37,940 nucleotides of DNA, from NCBI GenBank assembly GCA_043801445.1, contig JAZDMB010000021.1, forward strand, positions 1 through 37,940, written 5' to 3'. Position numbers and translations under genes: made by a program. Within the stretch, counting starts at the first letter, position 1. Each line of letters begins with the position of its first letter. A model generated the notes under the pieces. The model made no database searches and was not told the origin of the DNA. It saw nothing but the letters and a program-made list of their open reading frames with translations. This DNA comes from JAZDFP01 sp043801445. GTDB lineage: Bacteria > Planctomycetota > MHYJ01 > JACQXL01. This document shows positions 1-8,900 of this stretch, in pieces.

Positions 1-684
1 TTATCCGTGGGTATCAGCCAATTACAGGCTGGCGCGGTGGTTACGGATAAAATCGCCAATGGCGCGGTGACTCCGGCGAAATTGTCTTTTACCCCGTCGT
101 CTATTGTTCGTCCGATAACGCCGCCGGTAACCGCCGATGAAATCGGCGGGTTACAGGTTACAAGTTCTAAGTTACAAGTTGCAAGTGTAACGACGGAGAA
201 GATACAGAATGGGGCAGTAACGCCTGAAAAGTTGTCATTTGTTCCGGGCGGAGCAACAAGACCGTTGGTGCCGCCGGTTGCCACAGGTGAAATCGGGGCT
301 GGCGCAGTAGGCAGTAGTCAGTTGGCAGTAGACAGTGTGTCAACGGAAAAAATCCAGAACGGCGCGGTGACTACAGAAAAGATTGCATCCGGGGCGGTTA
401 ACGGTGAGCGGTTAGCGGTGAGCGCTGTAACGAAAGCCAAATTATCCTACAAAGTTATCAGCATCACGATTCCTGCATTACAAGTAGGCGGGCTATATCC
501 GCCTTTGGGAGACCCTGATTTGAATGGCGGTGTGATTTTGGGATACTCTATACCTACAAACCAAGACCAGTTGATTAGACAATTATTCCTGTTACCAGGG
601 TTACCGCAAGGAACGGGGATTTCAATCCTGCTGAACCAGCCGGCTATAGTTGATAATACATTTGAGGTGGTGGTGTTAAGATAG
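1..684 (+). CDS. C-terminal part of a repetitive fibre/surface protein (5' partial)
   Basis: The frame is open from base 1, so the gene starts outside the window; the GTG at 7 is only the first possible start inside it. The visible part, about 227 residues, carries at least six imperfect repeats of the type (K/E)I-NGAVT-(P/T)EKL. Such repeats are common in trimeric phage tail fibres and in bacterial secreted fibre proteins. The last 75 residues are non-repetitive and may form a distal cap. Bases 161-186 (gttacaag units) and 305-340 (gcagtaggcagt units) look like low-complexity dispersed repeats read in frame. No phage genes are visible beside it. The family is not identified; a structural or adhesive role is inference. 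Confidence 0.6.
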   Translation, partial: LSVGISQLQAGAVVTDKIANGAVTPAKLSFTPSSIVRPITPPVTADEIGGLQVTSSKLQVASVTTEKIQNGAVTPEKLSFVPGGATRPLVPPVATGEIGAGAVGSSQLAVDSVSTEKIQNGAVTTEKIASGAVNGERLAVSAVTKAKLSYKVISITIPALQVGGLYPPLGDPDLNGGVILGYSIPTNQDQLIRQLFLLPGLPQGTGISILLNQPAIVDNTFEVVVLR

Positions 685-880
685 TAGGTAGTATACAGTA
701 TGAAGTATGTAGGGTAAGAGAAGAAACTTAGCCACAGAGCCACAGAGACACAGAGAAATACGTAACCGCAGATTTCACCAAGTAGGCAGGCAGATGAACA
801 CGGAGAATTTAATTAAAGAAATGAATTTCTGGTGAAAATCTTGTGTTAATCTTGTGGTTAGAGTCTGTGGTTACGAAGTT
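685..880. repeat. Intergenic dispersed-repeat remnants (CACAGAG type)
   Basis: This gap holds a cluster of degenerate repeats. Bases 732-755 are tandem (c)cacagag units. Bases 763-803 (taaccgcagattt...) and 831-873 (...gtctgtggtta) form a rough long inverted pair. Sequences of this style occur as dispersed non-coding repeats in many environmental genomes. No coding potential is seen. Confidence 0.5.
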
Positions 881-883
881 TTC

Positions 884-920
884 TTGACCCTGTTAGGAAT
901 TGTGATATTATCACTATATT
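884..920 (+). promoter_or_regulatory. Probable xer promoter with overlapping palindrome, near-leaderless
   Basis: A TTGACC -35 (884-889), 16-nt spacer and TATTAT -10 (906-911) lie just upstream of the ATG at 921. Transcription would begin about 3 nt before the start codon, and no ribosome-binding site is visible. The -10 sits inside a perfect palindrome, gtgata-t-tatcac (902-914), a plausible operator. Confidence 0.5.
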
Positions 921-1814
921 ATGAAAGAATTAGATATGTTTCTTTCTTATCTCGATGTCGAGTGTTCTTTGAGCCGTAATACCCTTGAGTCCTATAGTTC
1001 GGATATAGAACTGTTCATAAGATATCTTTCCGGCGGTAAAAAGGATGCTAATATATCGCCTGCTAATATCAGCACTGCTGATATATATAAATTTATCCAG
1101 TTCCAGAGAGCCAAAGGATTTTCTACCAATACCATAACCAGACGGATTGTTGCTCTGAGGATGTTCTTCAAGTTTCTGGTGGCTGAAGGTCATCTGAAGA
1201 AAGACCCGTCTATTATGGTGGATAAACCCAAGGCGTGGCAACGCCTGCCTGATACGCTTTCGTATGAACAAATAGAGAGTATTCTGAATGCCTGTAAGGC
1301 GAATAAGCCGTTAGATATCAGGAATAAAGCCATATTGGAGATATTATATGCAACGGGCGCGCGGGTTTCGGAGGTTACCAATCTGAAAATAAGGGACATG
1401 AATCTGGATGCCGGTTATATCAGGTGTTTCGGTAAGGGGTCTAAGGAAAGGATTGTGCCGATTGGCGAAGAGGCGCAGGATTCCATTAAAAAGTATCTAC
1501 AGGAGGTCAGGCCGTTATTCGTAAAGCCAACGTCTCCGGAGAATATTTTCCTGAGCCGCCACGGCAGGTTATTAGGACGAGATATGCTCTGGAAGATATT
1601 CAAATACTATGCCGGACAGGCCGGTATCAAGGGCAGTGTTCATCCCCATCTTTTAAGGCATTCTTTTGCCACGCACCTTTTAGAACGAGGCGCCAATATC
1701 AGGTATGTGCAGGAAATGTTGGGGCATACCGATATTTCCACGACCCAGATTTATACCCATATAGACAAGGAACGCCTCAAAGCCGTCCATAAGAAATATC
1801 ATCCCCGCGCGTGA
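921..1814 (+). CDS. Tyrosine recombinase, XerC/XerD type
   Basis: A 297-residue site-specific tyrosine recombinase of the length usual for XerC/XerD, which resolve chromosome dimers at dif sites with FtsK. Residues 1-90 form the N-terminal SAM-like core-binding domain and 105-295 the catalytic domain. The full catalytic set is visible: R148 (ATGARVSE), K172 (GKGSKE), H243 and R246 (HPHLLRHSFATH), H269 (LGHTDIS) and nucleophile Y278 (TQIYTH). It stands alone, convergent with pilB with 9 bp between the stop codons. No attachment sites or integrase cargo are seen, so a housekeeping Xer is more likely than a mobile integrase. XerC and XerD cannot be separated from this sequence alone. Confidence 0.9.
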   Translation: MKELDMFLSYLDVECSLSRNTLESYSSDIELFIRYLSGGKKDANISPANISTADIYKFIQFQRAKGFSTNTITRRIVALRMFFKFLVAEGHLKKDPSIMVDKPKAWQRLPDTLSYEQIESILNACKANKPLDIRNKAILEILYATGARVSEVTNLKIRDMNLDAGYIRCFGKGSKERIVPIGEEAQDSIKKYLQEVRPLFVKPTSPENIFLSRHGRLLGRDMLWKIFKYYAGQAGIKGSVHPHLLRHSFATHLLERGANIRYVQEMLGHTDISTTQIYTHIDKERLKAVHKKYHPRA

Positions 1815-1823
1815 ATCATTACC

Positions 1824-3650
1824 TTAAATAGCGGAATAATCTGCGTGTTTATGTTGTGCGGTTGAAATGGTCGAAGGTTTCTGAGCGATACTGCTTTTTA
1901 AAGGGTCAATGGGCGTGATTCTGGTGACTTCCTCAAAAGTAGTCAACCCGGCGCGTATTTTGCCCCAGCCGCTTTGGCGGAGTGTTTTCATACCATTCTC
2001 CATAGCGGTTAATTTGAGCACGTCCGATTGGGTTTTTTCTATAACCAATCTCTTGATTTTTTCATCGAGCAGGAAAATTTCATAAATGGCGGTTCTGCCC
2101 AGATAGCCCGTGAAATTGCAGTTATCGCATCCTTTGCCCTTGTAAATCTTATATAATTTTTTATCGGCATTGGCCGGCAGATTGAATTCGGTTTTGAGCA
2201 AGTCAAAAGGAATCATCGTGTCTTCTTGTTTGCAGTCCGGGCAAATAGTGCGGACTAATCTTTGGGCAATAAATGCTTCAACCGATGAGGAAATCAAGTA
2301 AGGTTCAATGCCCATATCTATCAGGCGGGTAACCGAGCTTGCCGCATCATTAGTATGGATAGTAGAAAATATCAAGTGGCCGGTTAAGGCAATTCTGATG
2401 GTAATTTCGGCTGTTTCAAAATCACGGACTTCACCGACCATCATAATATCGGGGTCGTGCCTGAGGACACTGCGTAATCCCCGCGCGAAAGTTAACCCGA
2501 TGTCAGGCATTACTTGTATCTGCGTGATGCCTTCCAATTCATATTCAATCGGGTCTTCTATGGTAATAATCTTTACATCCTGGGTGTTGAGTTTTTGCAG
2601 GCATGCATAAAGCGTGGTTGATTTCCCGCTGCCGGTAGGGCCGGTAACGAACATAATGCCGTGCGGTTTATCTAAGATTTTATTCAGGATTGACACTTCC
2701 TCCGGTTCCAATCCTAAATCTGCCAGGGAGAATAGCATCTTGGTTGGCAGGAGCCGGATAACGATACTTTCACCCCAGGGAGTCGGGATGATAGAAACAC
2801 GCATATCAAATGTTTCTTTTTCAGTTTTGACGACGCAACGGCCATCCTGCGGCAGTCTTCTTTCCACAATATTAAGGTTGGACATTATTTTTATCCTGGA
2901 AAGGATTGAGGGAAAGAATTTTTTCATTGTGGCCGGTATGTTCATATTGTAAAGGATTCCGTCGACGCGGTAACGCAATTTGATTTTACCGCGATAAGGT
3001 TCGATATGAATGTCGGTCGCTCTTTTTTGATGCGCCTCTAACATTATCTGGTTAACTAATTTAATGACCGATGCATCCTCTGTCTTTTCAGCCATTTCTA
3101 TGTCTTCTACTTTTTCATCACTTTGAGCAATAGAAGTTTCTGTCATATTAGCCATGCCGTAACGGGACATTTTTTCGACCGTATCGGCGGCAAACCCGTA
3201 ATATTTTTTTATGGCCTGGATTATTTCATCAGAAGTGGTTAAAACCATTTCTATTTCACAGCCTAATTGAAGCCTTACTTCATCTCTTATTCTGATGTCC
3301 ATCGGATAAGAGACGGCGATAGTCAGTTTCTCGTTAACTTTACCGCTTGCGTCAGGATAAGATATGATGTTGATGGGTATAAAGCGATAATAAGCTGCGA
3401 AACGGACCTGTACTCTTTTAATAACATTTGCATCTATTGTAGTATCGCGGAGTTTAATAACGGGAAGTTTTAGCTCTTCGGAAAAAGCTTGAATAATAAC
3501 ATCTTCGTTTGCTAGATTACAACTGATGATAGTTGGTATCAATTTGCTATGAGTTGTATTTCTTATTTCTTTAGCCTGTTCAAGGCCTTGAGTGGTAATG
3601 ATGCCTTTTTTAAGCAGAATTTCAGCAAGGACATTTTCATTTTTAACCAT
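1824..3650 (-). CDS. Type IV pilus / type II secretion assembly ATPase (PilB/GspE family)
   Basis: A 608-residue cytoplasmic hexameric ATPase that powers pilus or pseudopilus extension. Residues about 1-150 form an N-terminal MshEN-type domain, which binds c-di-GMP in some relatives. The ATPase core has Walker A GPTGSGKST (337-345), an Asp box around ITIEDPIEYE (362-371), Walker B DIMMVGEVRD (401-410) and a His box TGHLIFSTIHTND (423-435). A zinc tetracysteine C470-x2-C473...C508-x2-C511 is typical of PilB/GspE. The tail after about 580 (Ser/Thr/Lys-rich, HKHAD) looks like an unstructured extension. No other pilus genes are next to it, though a PilZ protein lies at 33233. PilB and GspE cannot be told apart here. 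Confidence 0.92.
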   Translation of the reverse strand: MVKNENVLAEILLKKGIITTQGLEQAKEIRNTTHSKLIPTIISCNLANEDVIIQAFSEELKLPVIKLRDTTIDANVIKRVQVRFAAYYRFIPINIISYPDASGKVNEKLTIAVSYPMDIRIRDEVRLQLGCEIEMVLTTSDEIIQAIKKYYGFAADTVEKMSRYGMANMTETSIAQSDEKVEDIEMAEKTEDASVIKLVNQIMLEAHQKRATDIHIEPYRGKIKLRYRVDGILYNMNIPATMKKFFPSILSRIKIMSNLNIVERRLPQDGRCVVKTEKETFDMRVSIIPTPWGESIVIRLLPTKMLFSLADLGLEPEEVSILNKILDKPHGIMFVTGPTGSGKSTTLYACLQKLNTQDVKIITIEDPIEYELEGITQIQVMPDIGLTFARGLRSVLRHDPDIMMVGEVRDFETAEITIRIALTGHLIFSTIHTNDAASSVTRLIDMGIEPYLISSSVEAFIAQRLVRTICPDCKQEDTMIPFDLLKTEFNLPANADKKLYKIYKGKGCDNCNFTGYLGRTAIYEIFLLDEKIKRLVIEKTQSDVLKLTAMENGMKTLRQSGWGKIRAGLTTFEEVTRITPIDPLKSSIAQKPSTISTAQHKHADYSAI

Positions 3651-3674
3651 ATAGTTTTCTCGTCCGGTCCTCTC

Positions 3675-3692
3675 GCCCCTGTGTGCAGGGGC
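3675..3692. terminator. Small GC hairpin between the HEAT gene and pilB
   Basis: gcccctg-tgtg-caggggc is a perfect 7-bp stem. It lies downstream of the 3750-4760 gene and just upstream of pilB on the same strand. There is no T-run, so it may be an attenuator or a palindromic repeat rather than an intrinsic terminator. Confidence 0.3.
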
Positions 3693-3749
3693 AATGGGTG
3701 CAAGAGCCGGGTTAGACCAGCCTGATCTTTCCAGTCGGGCAGGTTAGTC

Positions 3750-4760
3750 CTAATTATTCTTGCTTTTTTCCCACCATTCTTCCCATTTCTTTATGACTTG
3801 CTCTTTTTTCTTGTCATCGTTTTTCGAGAAACTTCCTGTTTGCAAGTCAGTAATTTGTTCTAATGATTTGATGACATATTTAACGAATGGCTCATCGGTT
3901 GCCGGTTCAATATCCGTATTTCTCAGTAGGGGAATAAGTTGTTTAACCGAATAGGTATCTTTTAATTTGCCGATGGCTTGGACCGCAGCGGCTTTTACGT
4001 AATAACCGAGGAAGGTTTTAGCCGTATCAGTAATCATCTGACGAATTAAAGGGAGAGCCTCATAGGCGCGTAATGTGCTAAGCGTTTTAATCGATTCGTA
4101 ACGGAGTTCTATATCTGTAGAAGTAATTACTTGCATTAGTTGCGGAATGACAGAGGTGTTAGCAAAATTCTTTAGACCACGTGCCGCAGCTGAAGCAATA
4201 CTCGCAGTATATTCTTCCTTATCTTGAAGGAGTTTTGTTAATACTTCAATCGAACGCTCATCACGGATTTCCCCGAGAATCTCACATATCAAATACCGAA
4301 CGTCCGATTTGGCGTTTTCTAATGTTTTATGCAGTAAGGGGATGGCCGGTTTGCCGATTTCTATAAGTTCGTCTCTCGCTTCGTTCATAACTAAAAGGTC
4401 ATCTTGAGATAATTTAGTTATTAAATCGTTAATCTCTTTTTCTGTAATACCATCTTTCGGCAGTGGTTTTTCAATTTTAGTAGGTGTGGTTGGCGTTATT
4501 GTTATCGATGAAGGTGTTATCGGAGCAGTTTGAGTTATTACCGGCACAGGTGGTGTCGGGCTTATCGGGGCAGGTGTGGTTGGCGTTATTGTTGTCGATG
4601 AAGGTGTTATCGGAGTCGGTGGGGTTATTGTTGGCGCAGGTGGTGTCGGGCTTATCGGGGCAGTCGGAGGATTGGAAGTTTTGCCATTTTCGCTTATTAC
4701 CGAGCCATTATAACCTGCAATTAGTAATATTACAAGTAGTGCTATTGTATTTCTTGTCAT
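3750..4760 (-). CDS. Secreted HEAT-repeat protein with Pro/Thr linker
   Basis: 336 residues. The N-terminus has a basic start and a hydrophobic stretch (IALLVILLIAGY), a likely signal peptide or membrane anchor. Residues about 30-95 are a low-complexity Pro/Thr/Ser linker with two near-identical blocks (PTTPAPISPTPP type). Residues about 105-330 are HEAT/PBS-lyase-like helical repeats, such as PAIPLLHKTLENA and RSIEVLTKLLQDK. HEAT arrays are protein-binding scaffolds; the partner is unknown. The start is supported by a GGAGG-type ribosome-binding site about 8 nt upstream of the ATG. The linker-coding DNA (about 4470-4670) is itself repetitive and could change length by slippage. Confidence 0.8.
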   Translation of the reverse strand: MTRNTIALLVILLIAGYNGSVISENGKTSNPPTAPISPTPPAPTITPPTPITPSSTTITPTTPAPISPTPPVPVITQTAPITPSSITITPTTPTKIEKPLPKDGITEKEINDLITKLSQDDLLVMNEARDELIEIGKPAIPLLHKTLENAKSDVRYLICEILGEIRDERSIEVLTKLLQDKEEYTASIASAAARGLKNFANTSVIPQLMQVITSTDIELRYESIKTLSTLRAYEALPLIRQMITDTAKTFLGYYVKAAAVQAIGKLKDTYSVKQLIPLLRNTDIEPATDEPFVKYVIKSLEQITDLQTGSFSKNDDKKKEQVIKKWEEWWEKSKNN

Positions 4761-4828
4761 TGAGTAATCCTCCTCATAATTTATAAATATTGAAATTAGA
4801 TTATTAAGTAATTTAGTTGTATTTTATT

Positions 4829-4975
4829 TTGAGACCGTCCCGACTTGCCCGTCCGTTCAGGCGGGTGTCCATCGGGGCGGTGTCATTCTGAGCGTAGCGA
4901 AGAATCTCACTATGCACATTTTGAGACCCTTCGCTCTGTTCATGGTGAGATTGTTGAACTTTTTCAACAATCTCA
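4829..4975 (-). repeat. 3'-end two-hairpin element, copy 1 (downstream of kinase-FGE gene)
   Basis: Read on the minus strand this starts with TGAGATTGTTGAA, pairs perfectly with TTCAACAATCTCA, continues CACCATGAAC...GAAGGGTCTCAAAA, then GTGAGATTCTTCGCT, and ends in ACGGTCTCAAAA. It matches the copy at 17133-17253 nearly base for base over two long blocks. The last hairpin (accgtcccga / tcggggcggt) contains an inserted palindrome of the cctgcccg...caggcggg type (about 4843-4870). The first three bases (TGA) are the stop codon of the upstream kinase gene. Confidence 0.8.
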
Positions 4976-7456
4976 TTTTATTGATTTAGCGCAACGGAAT
5001 CCAAGATAGTTAACCCGATTATTCCTTAATTCCTCATCTATTTTATGTGCCGGCGATGGAGAAGTTATATAATTACCTCCGCGTACAACAACTTTACTTT
5101 TATCCGAATCTGAAGTCCATTCCGAAACATTACCGGTCATATCGAAACATCCATAAGGACTAATATCCTGTCGATATGAACCTACAGCAGTCAAAGCGCC
5201 GGTTCCGATTCCTTTAACATTTGCATTAATTGCAGTACGTTCTTTCCAGCCGCCTGGATATATCCGGCCGTCTGTGCCACGAGCTGCTTTTTCCCATTCC
5301 ACAGAAGAAGGTAATCTTTTGCCGGCCCAAGAAGCATAAGCATAAGCATCATACCAATCAATACCAATTACGGGCATATTTTTTTCCGCCTGGGCATATG
5401 TTTCATTAACCCAGAATTGGGGCAGATGGGCTCTCTTTATTTTGGGATTTTCATCACTGTGGCAGTATTTTTTATTATGCACTGTAGTTTTAATCTCATC
5501 GTAGAATTTCTTATATTCTTCGTTAGTTACTTCATAGGTATCCATAAAGAAAGATGAGACTTTTTGTTCTGTTTTACCTTTTTCGCCCATTATAAATTTA
5601 CCTTCTTCAACAAAAACCATATTTGCCGGTATAAGCCCTTTGATTTCTTTTATTTTATCTAAAGCGTCTTTATCGCCGGTTTTATATGTCAGCGTCTTTT
5701 TGAATTCGGCTTCGGCACTATTATATTTACCTTCATTCATCAGGTTTACGCCTTTTTCATAACACGTATTATATAACTGATTCACGCATTCACTGATACG
5801 CTTTTTAAGTTCGGTCTGGTCGTCGGTATATTGTTTGGCTTCTTCGTATATTTTACTGGCTCCATCATAGTCTTTCTTTTTTTCCAGGTCATCAGCTTTG
5901 TTAACTAAATCCTTGTAGTTGCGTTGTTTTTCCAAGCTCTGGTTGACTTCCTGTAGATGTTCCCTGACCTCGGGCGTATCTTTGGCTTCCATTGCCTTTT
6001 TTAACATAGTAGCGGCGCCTTCCCAGTTTTTTTTGGACTTTTCGTCTATACCTTTATTCAGAAATTCCTTGTAGTCTTTATCTATCTGTTCTTTCTGTGC
6101 ATTGCTTTGTTGATCTTGTTTTATTTGGTTAATCTGGTCCAGAAGTTTCTTGACGCCCTCGTGTTCCGGAATAATACTGAATGCGTTAACCAAGTCGCGA
6201 CTGGCATCATCCAATTGGCTTTGTTCTATCAGTTTCTTAGCTCGCGCAATAATCAGCTCCACTTTCTTGACAGGGTCATCTTCTTTTATCGGTTCAAGAG
6301 TTACAGCCGGTGTACTGTTAATCGGGCCTGTATAAGTCGGCGGCGTATAGGTGATTCTCTGATTGGACGGTTGTTGCAGAACCAGAAAATAAACCGCGGC
6401 CGCACCGCCCAGAACTACCACTGCGACAATACTGCCAACCAGCAACGACTTATTTTTCTGCGCGCCGGCCGGCCGGGCTATTATCGTTGCTCCTATATTT
6501 GCCATTGTTTGAGTAGCGTATAGCGGTGTTGTCGACCTTCGTAATGCCTCTAAATCCTCTAATAATTCAGATGGACTACCATAACGATGATTAGGGTCTT
6601 TTTGGATGCATTTCATAATAACTGATTCTAAATCAGCTGGCAGGTCTGGAGTGAAAGTTCTCGGTGGCATTGCTGTATCATAAATATGATGTCTTACTAA
6701 ACTTACCGCACTATCGCTTGTAAAAGGAATTCTTCCGGTGGCTAATTCATACAGGACAATTCCTAATGAGTAAATATCGGAGCGGATATCAGCAGGGTTT
6801 CCTAACCCTTGTTCTGGGGAAATATATTTAGGGGTGCCGATGATTGTGCCTACTAATGTAGCATCTTTACCCGAAGATGTCGCTACTTTAGCCAATCCAA
6901 AATCCATGACTTTTATCCGCGATTCTTTGATATCAATATCCAGAAAGGCAAGATTTTCGTTCGATTCTTCTTTACGATGAGATGATATCAAGGAACTGGT
7001 ATATGAAACCATAATATTGGATGGTTTGATATCGCGGTGGACGATTTGAGCCGGGCTTTCCCATGCGGCTTTAAGTGCCTTAGCGACAGCCATTCCTATG
7101 TAAATAATCTCATCGGGTGCGAATTTACGGGCGCGGTCAAGAAATTTCTGAAGAGGTACGCCCTGAACGAATTCCATTGCGAAGTAATAAGCGCCTTCGT
7201 GTTGTCCTGCGCCAAAGACCTGGATAATATTTTCATCTACCAATTGGGCGATACATTTTGCCTCGCGCATAAACCGCCGGACGAATTCTTCGTCTGCAGA
7301 AAGGTCTTTCTTTAGAATCTTAATAGCAACCGGTCGTTCCAAAGAAATCTGACGACCTCTAAATACTTCACCCCAGGCACCTTTACCCAATAACTGGTCA
7401 TTGTAAATCTCAAAATCGCCTATTACTAATGTTTGTTGTTTTTCTTGTTCGGGCAT
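4973..7456 (-). CDS. Transmembrane Ser/Thr protein kinase fused to a formylglycine-generating-enzyme-type domain
   Basis: 827 residues. The kinase domain (about 15-305) has a glycine loop GKGAWGEVFRG (24-34), K46, the catalytic loop HRDIKPSN (140-147), DFG (185-187) and SPEQ in the activation segment (213-216), so it should be active. A transmembrane helix follows at 338-358. Residues 390-605 are charged, TPR/coiled-coil-like helical repeats. Residues about 611-824 are an FGE-sulfatase/SUMF1-like domain with MVFVEEGKFIMG, RLPSSVEWEKAARG and GNVSEW. This layout is known from Planctomycetes and Cyanobacteria; the FGE-like part there is often a sensor or binding domain and not a proven sulfatase activator. 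About 25 extra residues (151-178) lie between the catalytic loop and DFG. No clear ribosome-binding site is visible. Confidence 0.9.
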   Translation of the reverse strand: MPEQEKQQTLVIGDFEIYNDQLLGKGAWGEVFRGRQISLERPVAIKILKKDLSADEEFVRRFMREAKCIAQLVDENIIQVFGAGQHEGAYYFAMEFVQGVPLQKFLDRARKFAPDEIIYIGMAVAKALKAAWESPAQIVHRDIKPSNIMVSYTSSLISSHRKEESNENLAFLDIDIKESRIKVMDFGLAKVATSSGKDATLVGTIIGTPKYISPEQGLGNPADIRSDIYSLGIVLYELATGRIPFTSDSAVSLVRHHIYDTAMPPRTFTPDLPADLESVIMKCIQKDPNHRYGSPSELLEDLEALRRSTTPLYATQTMANIGATIIARPAGAQKNKSLLVGSIVAVVVLGGAAAVYFLVLQQPSNQRITYTPPTYTGPINSTPAVTLEPIKEDDPVKKVELIIARAKKLIEQSQLDDASRDLVNAFSIIPEHEGVKKLLDQINQIKQDQQSNAQKEQIDKDYKEFLNKGIDEKSKKNWEGAATMLKKAMEAKDTPEVREHLQEVNQSLEKQRNYKDLVNKADDLEKKKDYDGASKIYEEAKQYTDDQTELKKRISECVNQLYNTCYEKGVNLMNEGKYNSAEAEFKKTLTYKTGDKDALDKIKEIKGLIPANMVFVEEGKFIMGEKGKTEQKVSSFFMDTYEVTNEEYKKFYDEIKTTVHNKKYCHSDENPKIKRAHLPQFWVNETYAQAEKNMPVIGIDWYDAYAYASWAGKRLPSSVEWEKAARGTDGRIYPGGWKERTAINANVKGIGTGALTAVGSYRQDISPYGCFDMTGNVSEWTSDSDKSKVVVRGGNYITSPSPAHKIDEELRNNRVNYLGFRCAKSIK

Positions 7457-7562
7457 AGTAACTTAAGGTATTAAGGTAAAAATATTACTTATTTCTATTA
7501 TACTATTTTCAAATTATTATCTATTTGTCAATAAATATAATACACCAAATCAAGTTGATAAG

Positions 7563-7586
7563 TAAATAATCCCGATGGACATCGGG
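7563..7586. repeat. Short cccgat/atcggg palindrome
   Basis: cccgatg-ga-catcggg forms a 7-bp stem in the gap between the kinase gene and cvpA-like gene. Similar short cccgat...atcggg palindromes occur in gaps near 10177-10192 and 14266-14281, suggesting a small dispersed repeat family. Confidence 0.4.
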
Positions 7587-7618
7587 CGGGTAAAATAAGT
7601 TAATACGTAATACCTTAT

Positions 7619-8152
7619 TTACTTATCTAACCGATTGCTTTTTAATAATCTATCAATAAAAATACTTAACTGCTGTTTGGTTTTATTGGGCATCAAAAAT
7701 ACTGTCTTCGTGGTATAAATAACTAAATATGGTGAAATAAAAGAATTTTTAATGGTTTGTTCTAATGCTGATAAAGGATAAATAATTGTGCCGATTAGAA
7801 TAATGCCGCATATTAAAGCCGTTTTAAGGAATCCTAACAATCCACCCAAAATACGATTGATGAGATTCATTGGTTTATCTTTTTTCAGTCCTTGCTCTAT
7901 CAAATAAGTAATGAGAAATAGTATCAGATAAATGGCTGTAAAGATAAACAGATACAGGATAATTTTCAGCGCATTTTGTTCTGAGGTTTGAGGAAGTAGA
8001 TAATTAGCTATCGGTTGCTGCACATAGATGCTCACTATAGCTGAGAGCAGCAGAATAATAATTCTTGCCATCTGCCAGAAAAAACCGCTGATTGTTCCTA
8101 AAAGTGTACCCCCTGATAATACCACGATGAAAATAATATCAAGATAACTCAT
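7619..8152 (-). CDS. CvpA family membrane protein
   Basis: 177 residues with four predicted transmembrane helices (about 5-25, 28-46, 65-87, 105-128). It opens with the CvpA-type pattern MSYLDIIFIVVLSGGTLLGTI and has the RILGGLLGFLKTALICG segment characteristic of the family. CvpA proteins are inner-membrane proteins linked to colicin V production and envelope stress; their biochemical role is not settled. The gene overlaps the end of truA by 14 bp, which indicates co-transcription and probably translational coupling. The length is normal for the family. Confidence 0.8.
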   Translation of the reverse strand: MSYLDIIFIVVLSGGTLLGTISGFFWQMARIIILLLSAIVSIYVQQPIANYLLPQTSEQNALKIILYLFIFTAIYLILFLITYLIEQGLKKDKPMNLINRILGGLLGFLKTALICGIILIGTIIYPLSALEQTIKNSFISPYLVIYTTKTVFLMPNKTKQQLSIFIDRLLKSNRLDK

Positions 8153-8897
8153 AATTTACTTTAACAAGACAGAGTCCTTTTGCCGGGACTGTAGGTCCGG
8201 CATTTTTTCTATCCTCTGATTTGATAATACTCTTAATATCTTCAGGTCGCATCTTACCTTGACTGACCCATAATAAGGTTCCTACAATAGTCCTTACCAT
8301 GTTGTATAGGAATCCGTCGCCTTTGATATCTATATAGATATAATCTTTGTTTTTGGTAATTTTTATTGAGTATATTCTGCGATAGCAATCCTCTTTCCCG
8401 GATGATTTGGCAGCAAATGCCCTGAAATTATGTTTGCCGATGAAATATCGGGCTGCTTTTTTCATCCGGTCTATAGAAATTCTATAAGTCAGAAAATAAT
8501 ATAGATTCCTGTCAAAAACCTTAGGGATAAGGGAATTTAAGATAGTATAGCGATATATTTTACTCTTGGCATCATAGCGTGAGTTAAATGATTCCGGCAT
8601 CTCTTTTACAGAGCGTATAACAATATCATAGGGCAGCTGGTCATTGATAGCCCTGAGGAATTGATAGTGTGTTAATCTTGAAGTCGTCAGGAAATTGGCA
8701 GTCTGTCCTATGGAATGAACGCCGCTATCGGTTCTACTCGTTCCGTATAAGGTTATTTTATGTCCGGTAATCCTGGTCAGGATTTTAGTAAGAGTTTCCT
8801 GCACTGTAGGACCATTTTTCTGTATTTGCCAGCCACAGTAATTCGTGCCGTCGTATTCTATAACCAATTTGATATTACGCAGTTTATTCTTAGTCAC
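8139..8897 (-). CDS. truA: tRNA pseudouridine(38-40) synthase TruA
   Basis: 252 residues, the usual TruA length. It isomerises uridines 38-40 in the anticodon arm of tRNAs. The catalytic aspartate is D57 in GTSRTDSGVHS. Other family signatures are IEYDGTNYCGWQ near the N-terminus, YRYTILN and GDGFLYNMVRTIVGTLL. The start is a GTG at 8897, 3 bp after the TPR gene stop on the same strand; the ORF then runs into cvpA with an overlap. The order TPR protein-truA-cvpA suggests one transcript. Confidence 0.95.
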   Translation of the reverse strand: MTKNKLRNIKLVIEYDGTNYCGWQIQKNGPTVQETLTKILTRITGHKITLYGTSRTDSGVHSIGQTANFLTTSRLTHYQFLRAINDQLPYDIVIRSVKEMPESFNSRYDAKSKIYRYTILNSLIPKVFDRNLYYFLTYRISIDRMKKAARYFIGKHNFRAFAAKSSGKEDCYRRIYSIKITKNKDYIYIDIKGDGFLYNMVRTIVGTLLWVSQGKMRPEDIKSIIKSEDRKNAGPTVPAKGLCLVKVNYELS

Positions 8898-8900
8898 AGA

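Noticed and set aside
1..1814. Prophage made of a tail-fibre-like end plus an integrase
   Set aside because: No other phage genes and no att sites are visible, and the recombinase looks like a housekeeping Xer.
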